From the NCBI RefSeq assembly GCF_008121495.1, contig NZ_CP043051.1, forward strand, positions 1,653,501 to 1,717,500: a stretch of 64,000 nucleotides of DNA. The letters run 5' to 3'. The DNA is from Mediterraneibacter gnavus ATCC 29149. GTDB lineage: Bacteria > Bacillota > Clostridia > Lachnospirales > Lachnospiraceae. Under the pieces are notes generated by a model. That model saw nothing but the letters and a program-made list of their open reading frames with translations. It searched no databases and was not told the origin of the DNA. Position numbers and translations under genes: made by a program. Positions within the stretch are counted from its first letter, which is position 1. Each line of letters starts with the position of its first letter. Of this stretch, positions 14,709 through 22,767 are shown in pieces.

Positions 14709-16967
14709 ATGGTAGAAAAGCGGAAATTACCGTGGGGGATGCTGGCAGCTCTTCTGGTAGGATTGCTTGTTATCTCTTACTTTCTAAGTGGTTTGACAAC
14801 ATTAGATGGAGTGACATTGGCAAACTGGCAGGACAAACTGCTGTATGTGATTCTCCATCCCCTTCAAAACTGGTGGAATGATCTGACATTTACATTTATG
14901 GGGATCGCTCTGATTGTGTGGATCGGCATTGTAACATACCTTATGGACTATTATCGCAACCGACAGGTCGGTGTGGAGTATGGATCGGAGCAGTGGGCGG
15001 ATATCAAACAGATCCAGAGAACGTTAATGAATAAAGAGGAAACAAAAAATACGTTGCTCAGTCAAAATGTAGCAGTGGATAATGGAAAGTTATCAAACAT
15101 GAATATGCTAGTCATCGGGAACTCCGGAAGTTATAAATCGACGACGTTAGTTATTCCAAATGCACTGCTGGCATCGATGACCAATGTATTTTTGGACATC
15201 AAAGGAGAGCTGCTCCGAAAAACAGGGAAGTATTTACAGAATCAGGGGGTTACGATTAAAGTTTTTAATTTGATCAATCCGGAAGAATCGGATCGATGGA
15301 ATCCCTTTGTTTATATCCGAGATGAAGTGGGGTTGGTAAAATTGATCACCAATCTGCAGGAGGCGGTAAAACCGCCGGATGCGATGAAGGGAGATCCTTT
15401 CTGGGATCAGGCAGTGAGCTTGTATCTGATGTCTCTTTTCTCCTATGAATGGCTGCGGCAAGAACGGGAGAAAAAAGAGCATCCGGAACAGTATCAAGCA
15501 GCTACATTACCAAGAGTTCTGGCGTTGGCAAATTTAGAGATGCAGCCAGGAACGGAAGAAGGCAGCACAAGATTAAAGGAGAGGATGGATCGGCTTGCAA
15601 AAGACTATGGTGCAGACTATCCTCCAGTGCGTGATTACCGGAAACTAAAAGGCAATATGGAAGCCCAGGAAACCGTCAGCTGCGTTATTTTGATGGTAAA
15701 CGCAATGTTGCGCCTTTGCGAGATTCCTGCAATCAAGAGAATTCTAGAGTCGGATGATATGGATATCAAGAGTCTGGGAACAGGTGCGGATGGAATCCCA
15801 GGGAAAAAGACAGCCCTCTTTTTGGTCATGCCAGATAATGATCCGTCTTTTAATTTTTTGATTTCGATGTTTTATACGACCATGTTTGATGTACTGATCC
15901 ATGCTGCAGATCATGAGTATAGAGGAGCACTTCCGATTCATGTCAGACTGTGGGCAGATGAATTCTATGCGGGTCCGAAACCAACCAGGACAGAAGTGCT
16001 GATGGGAACAATCCGGGGAAGAAATATGTCCATTGTCCCAATCCTGCAGTCGATCGCACAGGCAAAAGCATTATTTCCACAGGATAAATGGGAAATTTTT
16101 ATAGAAAACTGTGCCGTGCTTATTTATATGGGGTCGGGGCCAGCTGCAAAGAGTACCCATAAATTTATTTCAGAACTGATTGGGGAAATGACCATTGATG
16201 TACGCAATGATGGCCGTACCTATGGAGCCCATGGAAATGTCAATATACAGAATCAGAAATTGGGAAGAAGCCTGATGACACCGGCGGCTGTCAAAAGAAT
16301 GAGTCGGGAGAATTGTATTCTTTTCATTGAGGGACAATATCCGGTTTTTGATCAAAAGGTAATTCCATTCCAGATACCACGATGGAAAGAAATGGAGAAA
16401 TTAGCTGGGGAAGACGGATATCATCATTCGGTAAAAGTGATATTTGACGAAGAAAAACGAACCTATTTTACGATTGAAACGAAAAAGCAGATCCAATTTT
16501 TGAGTAAAGAACAAAGCGAAGCATACAAAGAGATGGCGAAAAAGGATGATACAATCTATTATCGAGAAATTGAAAAAGAGGCCTTTCTCTATCTGAATTT
16601 CCGAAAGTATCCGAAGCCCACAGAGGAAGAGATAACAAAGGCATTTCAAGTGGAACGTCAGGCGAGGATTGATTTGTTAAAACAGCAGGAACTTCCAGAG
16701 GACGTGAAGCTATATCAGGAAATGGAAGGACAGGAATCGCCAAAGGAAGAAAGGGACTCAAACAAACAGGAGAGAGATCTGTCAGGAAGCATTCTGGATT
16801 GTATGGAACGTTATCATACCATATTAAGCAAGGAACAGAAAGAAATTATGATAGAGAGCCTGGAAAAAGGACTAACGGAAGAGCAGGTGAAACACTTGAT
16901 GTTTTATCCAGCAGAAAAGATGTATCAATATCAAAGAGCGTTTTTGTTACAGAATAGCAGTCAATAG
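14709..16967 (+). CDS. VirD4/TraG-type coupling protein
   Basis: The 752-residue ATPase links the relaxosome to the mating channel. Two N-terminal membrane segments (about 10-28 and 65-85) are followed by the ATPase domain. The Walker A-like motif is GNSGSYKS at 137-144, in which Tyr takes the place of the usual Gly before Lys. The Walker B motif is LWADEF with Asp417 and Glu418. The C-terminal 150 residues are charged and extended compared with the coupling protein of element 2 (609 residues). It closes the transfer operon. Confidence 0.9.
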   Translation: MVEKRKLPWGMLAALLVGLLVISYFLSGLTTLDGVTLANWQDKLLYVILHPLQNWWNDLTFTFMGIALIVWIGIVTYLMDYYRNRQVGVEYGSEQWADIKQIQRTLMNKEETKNTLLSQNVAVDNGKLSNMNMLVIGNSGSYKSTTLVIPNALLASMTNVFLDIKGELLRKTGKYLQNQGVTIKVFNLINPEESDRWNPFVYIRDEVGLVKLITNLQEAVKPPDAMKGDPFWDQAVSLYLMSLFSYEWLRQEREKKEHPEQYQAATLPRVLALANLEMQPGTEEGSTRLKERMDRLAKDYGADYPPVRDYRKLKGNMEAQETVSCVILMVNAMLRLCEIPAIKRILESDDMDIKSLGTGADGIPGKKTALFLVMPDNDPSFNFLISMFYTTMFDVLIHAADHEYRGALPIHVRLWADEFYAGPKPTRTEVLMGTIRGRNMSIVPILQSIAQAKALFPQDKWEIFIENCAVLIYMGSGPAAKSTHKFISELIGEMTIDVRNDGRTYGAHGNVNIQNQKLGRSLMTPAAVKRMSRENCILFIEGQYPVFDQKVIPFQIPRWKEMEKLAGEDGYHHSVKVIFDEEKRTYFTIETKKQIQFLSKEQSEAYKEMAKKDDTIYYREIEKEAFLYLNFRKYPKPTEEEITKAFQVERQARIDLLKQQELPEDVKLYQEMEGQESPKEERDSNKQERDLSGSILDCMERYHTILSKEQKEIMIESLEKGLTEEQVKHLMFYPAEKMYQYQRAFLLQNSSQ

Positions 16968-16977
16968 TTAGAGTAGC

Positions 16978-16994
16978 GTTCCGGATTTCGGAAC
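16978..16994 (+). repeat. 17-bp palindrome, copy 6
   Basis: GTTCCGGATTTCGGAAC, ten bases after the VirD4 stop codon and directly before a long hairpin. Confidence 0.9.
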
Positions 16995-16995
16995 A

Positions 16996-17046
16996 AAGTA
17001 AAAGATGCAGTGTAAAGGGGTAGACCTTGCTCTGCATCTTTTACTT
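16996..17046 (+). other. Long hairpin at the end of the transfer operon
   Basis: Perfect 15-base arms AAGTAAAAGATGCAG (16996-17010) and CTGCATCTTTTACTT (17032-17046) around a 21-base loop. No T-run follows on either strand, so it is not a standard terminator; it may protect or process the 3' end of the transcript. Confidence 0.6.
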
Positions 17047-17192
17047 CGATTTGTGATTGAAAGCCTTAATCGGCTTGTTTCTATTATAAAGCTCCGAATA
17101 GAAAAACACAAGAAAAATTTGACAGGAGGAAGATTTTTCCCTTAAAATAGTAGAAAAAAGAGAAATACATAGAAAATGTTTAACAGCATGGA

Positions 17193-17229
17193 AGAAAGAA
17201 AATAAAAGAGCCAGCAGTTACTGACTCTT
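17193..17229 (-). terminator. Minus-strand terminator left of the IS30 element
   Basis: On the minus strand AAGAGTCAG / CTGGCTCTT (one G-T pair) with a six-base loop, followed by TTTATTTTC. No clear minus-strand gene runs into it. Confidence 0.5.
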
Positions 17230-17279
17230 CTTTTGATCTTTACTCATCGTCTGACAAATAAAAATCCCCAAAAACATCT

Positions 17280-18500
17280 TTACTATAACAGATAGGATGA
17301 AAAAAGTCAAAAAAATTTTTCTGATCATGCTGTATAGTAAAGAGGGAAATATGGAAACAAGAAAAAAAGGATCACATTTAAATATCGAGGAAAGAAGACA
17401 AATCGCAATTCTGGACAAGGAAGGCTGGTCTCCTTATAAGATTGGAAAGAAACTAAAGAGGGCAAGCAATACGATCAGAAACGAATTAAAAAGGGGAACG
17501 GTAAAACAGGTGGTAGGATATAAAGAGGCGGAAATCTATTTCCCGGATACCGGGGATATCGTATATAAAAAACACAGAAAGGGATGTGGACGCAAGAAAA
17601 AACTCAATTCTTGCGCAGCATTTTTACACTATGTAGAGGAAAAAGTGAAAAAAGGGAAACGCTCTTTTGCTGCAGCCAGAGCAGAGGCATTGGAAACAGG
17701 TGTCTTTAAACGGGAAGAAGTGGTAAGTGTTGATACTTTGTACAGTTATGCAGAGAATGGAGAAATTGCAGTAAAAAATATCGATCTGCCGGAAAAAGTA
17801 AAACGCAAACAAAAGAGAAAATCTTACTGTAGAAAACATAAGCGTCTAACGGGGGAAAGCATAGAAAAGCGTCCTGAGACCATCAATGAAAAAACGGAGT
17901 TTGGACATTGGGAAATTGATTGTGTCATTGGAAAAAAGACGGATGATAAAGTGTTGCTCACTCTGACAGAACGGATGACTCGGAAGGAGATCATTCGTAA
18001 AATGCCAAAGAAAAATGTAAAGAGTGTACATAAAGTGTTAAATCAACTAAAAAGAGAAATCCCCCATTTTAATTGGGTCTTCAAAAGTATTACAACAGAT
18101 AATGGATCTGAATTTGCAAAACTGCATCGATGGGGCAAGCGTGCCGGAGTATCTATCTTCTATGCGCATCCATATAGTTCCTGGGAACGAGGTCTGAATG
18201 AAAATACGAACAGAATCATTCGGAGATTTATTCAGAAAGGTGTGGAAATGAAGGGGCAGAGTAAAAAGAGAGTTCAGTGGATTGAGGACTGGATCAATAC
18301 CATGTACAGAAAATCACTGGGGTGGAAAACAGCAGATCAACGGTATGAGGAAGAAGTAGAAAGGATATTGAAAAGCAGAAAGATAGAGTGTGTGTAAAGA
18401 AGCTTAGGATTTGTGAAAGTCTAACAAAAAGAGAAAAAACAATAAAAACGGGTAAAAATAACTACACTTTTTGCTATTTTTATGGTATAATATTAGATGT
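17280..18500 (+). mobile_element. IS30-family insertion sequence (ends approximate)
   Basis: An intact transposase gene lies in an AT-rich island at the edge of element 1. I could not find a clean pair of terminal inverted repeats or a target duplication by eye, so the ends are only estimates. Confidence 0.45.
17351..18397 (+). CDS. IS30-family transposase
   Basis: The 348-residue protein starts with the IS30-type helix-turn-helix (HLNIEERRQIAILDKEGWSP, then KIGKKLKRASNTIRNELKRG). The DDE domain is complete, with Asp in GHWEIDCVIG, Asp in TTDNGSEFA and Glu in SSWERGLNENTNR. Length is normal for the family and no frameshift is seen. ATG 17351 is chosen for its ribosome site AGAGGG; an in-frame ATG at 17297 is upstream. 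The DNA is AT-rich compared with the transfer genes. Confidence 0.93.
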   Translation: METRKKGSHLNIEERRQIAILDKEGWSPYKIGKKLKRASNTIRNELKRGTVKQVVGYKEAEIYFPDTGDIVYKKHRKGCGRKKKLNSCAAFLHYVEEKVKKGKRSFAAARAEALETGVFKREEVVSVDTLYSYAENGEIAVKNIDLPEKVKRKQKRKSYCRKHKRLTGESIEKRPETINEKTEFGHWEIDCVIGKKTDDKVLLTLTERMTRKEIIRKMPKKNVKSVHKVLNQLKREIPHFNWVFKSITTDNGSEFAKLHRWGKRAGVSIFYAHPYSSWERGLNENTNRIIRRFIQKGVEMKGQSKKRVQWIEDWINTMYRKSLGWKTADQRYEEEVERILKSRKIECV

Positions 18501-18635
18501 AAAGAAGAAAAGCAAATCTAATACAAAGCCAGTGTTTTCAAGGGTTTTGTGCACATTTCTAATTAGCTAAAATTAGTTCAAGTTAAATTTTGAATTCCCA
18601 AAGAAAAAAAGAATAAAAAAAATTTCAAAAAACAC

Positions 18636-18664
18636 TTGCAATTCTAATGGAGCTATGATAATAT
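18636..18664 (+). promoter_or_regulatory. Promoter of the tRNA-Glu/tRNA-Cys operon
   Basis: TTGCAA, 17 bases, TAATAT, 36 bases ahead of tRNA-Glu. Being intact, it limits how far element 1 reaches. Confidence 0.7.
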
Positions 18665-18700
18665 ATAACTCGGTCATCACTGAAGCAGTGATACAGACAA

Positions 18701-18772
18701 GGCTCCATGGTCAAGCGGTTAAGACATCGCCCTTTCACGGCGGTAACACGGGTTCGATTCCCGTTGGAGTCA
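18701..18772 (+). tRNA. tRNA-Glu (UUC)
   Basis: Complete cloverleaf: acceptor GGCTCCA / TGGAGTC, anticodon TTC in the loop CTTTCAC, T-arm GGTTCGATTCC. CCA is not encoded. Confidence 0.95.
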
Positions 18773-18799
18773 TTAGTCTTCGGACTAACATCAAAATAA

Positions 18800-18871
18800 G
18801 GCGCAGTAGCCAAGTGGTAAGGCGTGGGTCTGCAACACCCTGATTCACCGGTTCAAATCCGGTCTGCGCCT
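18800..18871 (+). tRNA. tRNA-Cys (GCA)
   Basis: Acceptor GGCGCAG / CTGCGCC, anticodon GCA in the loop TCTGCAACA, T-arm GGTTCAAATCC. It lies 27 bases after tRNA-Glu and is probably co-transcribed. Confidence 0.95.
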
Positions 18872-18880
18872 CTTGGGAAA

Positions 18881-18910
18881 CCTCAGAAACTTATGTTTCT
18901 GAGGTTTTTT
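18881..18910 (+). terminator. Terminator of the tRNA operon
   Basis: CCTCAGAAAC-TTAT-GTTTCTGAGG followed by six T's; a perfect ten-base stem. Confidence 0.92.
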
Positions 18911-18949
18911 GTTGTGTCACAGTAAAAATACCCCCTGGAGTGGTAGTAG

Positions 18950-19238
18950 GAAATCAAAGCAAACCAGCAAGCGTATCACAAAAACCCAGTATGATCCCAA
19001 TGCAGAAGTAGATTATCTGGACAGCCAGATGAAACGTATTCCATTTATTGCGCAAATGAAAGCATTGGATTTTGAAAGATATAAAGTACAATACCGGCAG
19101 GACGGAAGATTAGAGGCAGGAATGCCGGTGATAGATGGACGGGATCAGGAGGCTTTGCCTGGAAATTCTGAAACCGTTATGCAGATAGATTATAAGTTTC
19201 TTCAGGATGGATTGTTTCTTCCGGATGACAGCGGATAA
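18950..19238 (+). pseudogene. Gene remnant or small gene of unknown function
   Basis: An open frame of about 95 codons (with YDPNAEVDYLDSQMKRIPF and ending FLQDGLFLPDDSG) follows the tRNA terminator. No ATG with a ribosome site is present, and the frame opens inside the terminator. It looks like the C-terminal remainder of a longer gene lost next to the tRNA genes, a common site of integration and excision. I do not recognise the family. Confidence 0.35.
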
Positions 19239-19392
19239 ACCTAACAGCAGAAACCAAAGCTACCTTAAAAATAAATTTTACAAACTTTTAAAGCAAACTT
19301 GATCATAACCAGAAATTGTTTATGTTAAACTTGCTCAAGAAAAAACGATTGGAATTTTATTCCGTCAGACTCATGACAGGAGGATTTGAGCA

Positions 19393-20685
19393 ATGAAGTT
19401 TAAACTAAAGCCAATAGAGAAAAAATGGATTCTTTATGATATCGGGAATTCAGCATTTGCGCTTCTGATCTCTACGATCATACCGATTTATTTTAATTAT
19501 CTGGCGGGTGATGCCGGAATTTCAGAAGTGAATTATCTGGCGTACTGGGGATATGCAACCTCAGCGGCAACCGTAATCGTAGCTGTGTTGGGGCCGCTCC
19601 TTGGAACGGTCTCTGATGTAGCGGGAAGAAAAAAGAAAATCTTCATGATCGCACTGTTAGCGGGAGCATTTGGCTGTGTATTTCTTGGATTTATGCAGTC
19701 CTGGATTTGGTTTTTGTTGTTGTTTGTATTTGCAAAATCAGCGTATTCTATAAGTCTTGTGATCTACGATTCGATGCTTACCGATATTACATCGGAAGAA
19801 CGGATGGATGAAGTCTCTGCGCAGGGATATGCCTGGGGGTATATCGGAAGCTGTGTTCCGTTTATTTGCAGTCTGTTGCTGGTATTGTTTTATGATAAAG
19901 TGGGAATTTCGATGCAGACAGCGATGGGGATTTCGTTTTTTCTGGTAGCGGTCTGGTGGATTGCACTGACGGTTCCGCTTCTGAAATCATACCGTCAGAC
20001 ACACAGTCGGAAACCGACAGTACACGCAGGACAGTCCGGTGTGCAAAGATTGGGACAGATCGTTTCTGAATTAAGAAAAGACAAAAAAGTGCTGTTTTTT
20101 CTGGCAGCATTTTTCTTCTATATTGATGGGGTATATACGATCATTGACATGGCAACTGCATATGGTACTGCTTTGGGGCTGGATACCACAGGTCTTTTGC
20201 TTGCACTCCTTTTGACACAAATTGTTGCATTTCCGGCGGCTCTGTTGTTTGGAAAGATTTCCAGAAAAGTAAGTGCATCGAGACTGATTCTGGTATGTAT
20301 TTCTGCGTATTTTCTGATCGCTCTGTATGGGATCGGACTTCACAGGCAGTATCAGTTCTGGATCCTGGCAGTCTGTGTGGGATGTTTTCAGGGAGCAGTT
20401 CAGTCCATGTCCCGTTCCTACTATGCGAAGATCATTCCGGCAGAAAAATCCGGAGAATACTTCGGAATTTATGATATTTGCGGAAAAGGAGCTTCTTTTA
20501 TGGGAACCATTCTGGTGTCTGCAGTGAGCCAGATTACAGGCAGTGTAAATCTGGGAGTAGGAGCGCTTTCTGTGATGTTTCTGGCAGGCTTTTTCTTGTT
20601 TTTGAAAGCGGACAAAACAGAAAAAAGCGAGGAAGAACAAGAAAATCCAGGCGTACTTTTTCAGCAGCCTGGATTGGGTCAGTGA
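19393..20685 (+). CDS. MFS transporter, UMF1/Atg22-like
   Basis: A 430-residue membrane protein with about 12 hydrophobic segments. The start KKWILYDIGNSAFALLIST is characteristic of the UMF1 family (related to the vacuole effluxer Atg22), and DVAGRKKKIF is the loop 2-3 motif of the major facilitator superfamily. The substrate is unknown. AGGAGG lies eight bases before ATG. The gene ends one base before the stop codon of the convergent M18 gene, and no terminator fits between them. Confidence 0.87.
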   Translation: MKFKLKPIEKKWILYDIGNSAFALLISTIIPIYFNYLAGDAGISEVNYLAYWGYATSAATVIVAVLGPLLGTVSDVAGRKKKIFMIALLAGAFGCVFLGFMQSWIWFLLLFVFAKSAYSISLVIYDSMLTDITSEERMDEVSAQGYAWGYIGSCVPFICSLLLVLFYDKVGISMQTAMGISFFLVAVWWIALTVPLLKSYRQTHSRKPTVHAGQSGVQRLGQIVSELRKDKKVLFFLAAFFFYIDGVYTIIDMATAYGTALGLDTTGLLLALLLTQIVAFPAALLFGKISRKVSASRLILVCISAYFLIALYGIGLHRQYQFWILAVCVGCFQGAVQSMSRSYYAKIIPAEKSGEYFGIYDICGKGASFMGTILVSAVSQITGSVNLGVGALSVMFLAGFFLFLKADKTEKSEEEQENPGVLFQQPGLGQ

Positions 20686-20686
20686 T

Positions 20687-21961
20687 CTATGCAAAAAATG
20701 CTTTTGCAGCTTTGAGCAGATATTCGGTATCCTTGACTCCGGCAGTTTCATATGGAGAATGCATTGCCAGTTGAGGAAGTCCGATATCTACGGTATTAAG
20801 TGCGACCTGCGTGTTGGAAATATTGCCCAGTGTGGAGCCGCCTGCCATGTCGGAACGGTTGGTAAATGTCTGATACGGAACGTCTACCTGCTTGCAGATA
20901 TCCTTGAACATAGCGGCAGAAATGCCGTCTGTGCAGTATTTCTGGTTGGCGTTATATTTGATGACGATTCCTTCATTTAAATACGGGCGGTTGACAGGAT
21001 CCGCTTTATCTGTATGGTTTGGATGAACTGCATGGGCATTGTCCGCAGAGATCATAAAACTCTTGGACAGTGCGATAAAGTAATCCTGTGTATCCATGCC
21101 GAATACCGTACAGATACGGAACAGCGTATCTCTAAGGAACGTAGATGCAGCACCCTGTTTTGTTGTACTTCCGACTTCTTCGTTATCCAGAACGCAGTGA
21201 ACGGAAACCGCCTGTTTGCGGTCTGCGCCAAGCAGTCCGTAAAGAGAAGCACAGGCACACTGGAGATCATCCAGACGTGTAGCAGAGAGAAATTCCTCGT
21301 TTGCTCCCCAGAGAGTTCCCTTCTGACGATTGTAGAGGAAGAGGTCGTGACTCAAAATTTCCTCTTTTTCGACACCGGCATACTTTGAAATCGTATCTAA
21401 GAACGTATCTTTTGCAGAAATATCCCCGTATAATGGAAGCAAGTCTTTCTGTGCATTATAAGCGTATCCGCTGTTGGCATCCCGGTTCATATGAATGGCA
21501 AGATTCGGGATCAGAAGGAGATCCCGGTCTGCGTTGATCAGTTTCGCACAGTAGGTACCGTTTTCTTTTACGATCACCCGTCCGGCAACAGAAAGCGGAC
21601 GATCAAACCATGGGGCACAGAGCATACCGCCATAGCGTTCTACGTTTAATTTGATGTAATGATCCTCTACGGCCATCTCCGGATTTTCTTTGATCTTAAA
21701 GGAAGGCGAATCACTGTGGCTTGCAATGATACGGAATCCATTTTGAAGAACTACAGATTCCGGAATGGAGAACGCAATGATAGAAGATCCGTTTCTTGTA
21801 ACAAAATAATCATTACCAGGTGTTAAATTCCATGTCTGATCTTCTGACAGCTCTGTAAATCCATGTTTTGTCAGAATCTCTTTCGTAGTCTGCACTGCAT
21901 GAAAGCAGCTGGGACTGTTCTCTATAAATTCCAGTAAATCTGTTGTAATTTTATTTGACAT
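20687..21961 (-). CDS. M18-family aminopeptidase
   Basis: The 424-residue zinc peptidase removes N-terminal, mainly acidic or hydrophobic, residues from peptides in the cytosol. Family motifs are present: ASHSDSPSFKIKENP (first metal ligand His), LDNEEVGSTTKQGA (catalytic Glu pair) and DNAHAVHPNH (ligands). The length is normal for M18 (420-480). It is divergent from the two-component system gene at 22093. AGGAGG precedes the ATG. Confidence 0.93.
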   Translation of the reverse strand: MSNKITTDLLEFIENSPSCFHAVQTTKEILTKHGFTELSEDQTWNLTPGNDYFVTRNGSSIIAFSIPESVVLQNGFRIIASHSDSPSFKIKENPEMAVEDHYIKLNVERYGGMLCAPWFDRPLSVAGRVIVKENGTYCAKLINADRDLLLIPNLAIHMNRDANSGYAYNAQKDLLPLYGDISAKDTFLDTISKYAGVEKEEILSHDLFLYNRQKGTLWGANEEFLSATRLDDLQCACASLYGLLGADRKQAVSVHCVLDNEEVGSTTKQGAASTFLRDTLFRICTVFGMDTQDYFIALSKSFMISADNAHAVHPNHTDKADPVNRPYLNEGIVIKYNANQKYCTDGISAAMFKDICKQVDVPYQTFTNRSDMAGGSTLGNISNTQVALNTVDIGLPQLAMHSPYETAGVKDTEYLLKAAKAFFA

Positions 21962-22092
21962 ATTTTGTTTCCTCCTACATTCATAACTAATGTCTATTTT
22001 AGCACGAGGCTGCGGCGTTGAAAAGAGCCGGTGATTCTGTTACCATAAGGAATAGGTAAAACGATTTTCAGAGAAAGAAGAAGGTGAGAACA

Positions 22093-22767
22093 ATGCGGAT
22101 TTTAGTAGCAGAAGATGAAAAAGACCTGAACCGTCTGCTGAGCACCAGATTGAAAGCAGAGCATTACAGTGTGGACTCCTGTTTTGACGGACAGGAGGCG
22201 TTAGATTATCTGGAAGGGGCGCCATATGATGCGGTGGTCCTTGATATTATGATGCCGGTTCTGGACGGTCTGAGTGTCTTAAAGACGATGAGACAAAAGG
22301 GGAGTCAGACTCCGGTCTTGCTTTTGACGGCGAAGGACAGTGTGGAGGATCGTGTCCGCGGGCTGGATGCGGGAGCGAATGATTATCTGGTGAAACCGTT
22401 CGCGTTTGAAGAACTTTTAGCGCGCATCCGGGTACTTCTGCGCAAACCAAAGGAGGCGCCGCAGACAGTCTGCAAACTGGATGATCTGGAAGTACATCTG
22501 GATACCCATCAGGTGCTGCGTGCAGGGCATGAGATCAAGCTTTCCGGAAAGGAGTTTGCGCTGCTGCGCTATCTAATCCAGAATACGGGAATTGTGCTCT
22601 CCAGAGACCGTCTGGAGCAGCATTTGTGGAATTATGATTATGCAGGCGGCTCGAATGTAATTGATGTATATATCCGTTATCTGCGTAAGAAGATTGACGA
22701 AGGGTCACAGACGAAGCTGATCCATACTGTGCGGGGTGCCGGATATGTTATGAGGGCGGAACCATGA
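22093..22767 (+). CDS. OmpR-family response regulator
   Basis: A 224-residue regulator with a receiver domain (phosphorylated Asp51 in VLDIMMP, conserved Lys in VKPFAFEELLAR) and a C-terminal winged helix (DRLEQHLWNYDYAGGSNVIDVYI). ATG 22093 is chosen because AGAAGGTG lies six bases upstream; the GTG at 22084 is part of that ribosome site. It overlaps the histidine kinase gene by four bases, so the two are translated together. The next gene, a PepSY lipoprotein, is a likely target or co-sensor. Confidence 0.94.
   Translation: MRILVAEDEKDLNRLLSTRLKAEHYSVDSCFDGQEALDYLEGAPYDAVVLDIMMPVLDGLSVLKTMRQKGSQTPVLLLTAKDSVEDRVRGLDAGANDYLVKPFAFEELLARIRVLLRKPKEAPQTVCKLDDLEVHLDTHQVLRAGHEIKLSGKEFALLRYLIQNTGIVLSRDRLEQHLWNYDYAGGSNVIDVYIRYLRKKIDEGSQTKLIHTVRGAGYVMRAEP

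Larger units (their letters stand above)
16968..17350. other. Non-coding region between VirD4 and the IS30 transposase
   Basis: It holds palindrome copy 6, the long hairpin, a possible promoter TTGACA (17119-17124) with an 18-base spacer and TAAAAT (17143-17148), a minus-strand terminator and a near-perfect inverted pair, CTTTACTATA at about 17278 and TATAGTAAAG at about 17334. That pair may be the end or the operator of the IS30 element. I see no gene with a ribosome site. Confidence 0.5.
1..18560. mobile_element. Integrative conjugative element 1, right part
   Basis: The stretch holds a near-continuous plus-strand run of conjugation genes: PrgI-like, VirB4, cell-wall hydrolase, ssb, mobC, MOBP relaxase, ArdC-like, PcfB-like and VirD4. 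A probable oriT and a repeat array lie in the middle. No integrase is in view, so the integration gene and the left end must lie outside the window. The right border is inferred, somewhere between the IS30 element and the promoter of the tRNA-Glu gene at 18636; I found no direct-repeat att pair because only one end is visible. Confidence 0.7.

Noticed and set aside
17218..17323. Minus-strand hydrophobic peptide of 36 residues with a terminator behind it, like a type I toxin
   Set aside because: There is no ribosome site and the only possible promoter ends almost at the ATG. The terminator alone is kept as a feature.
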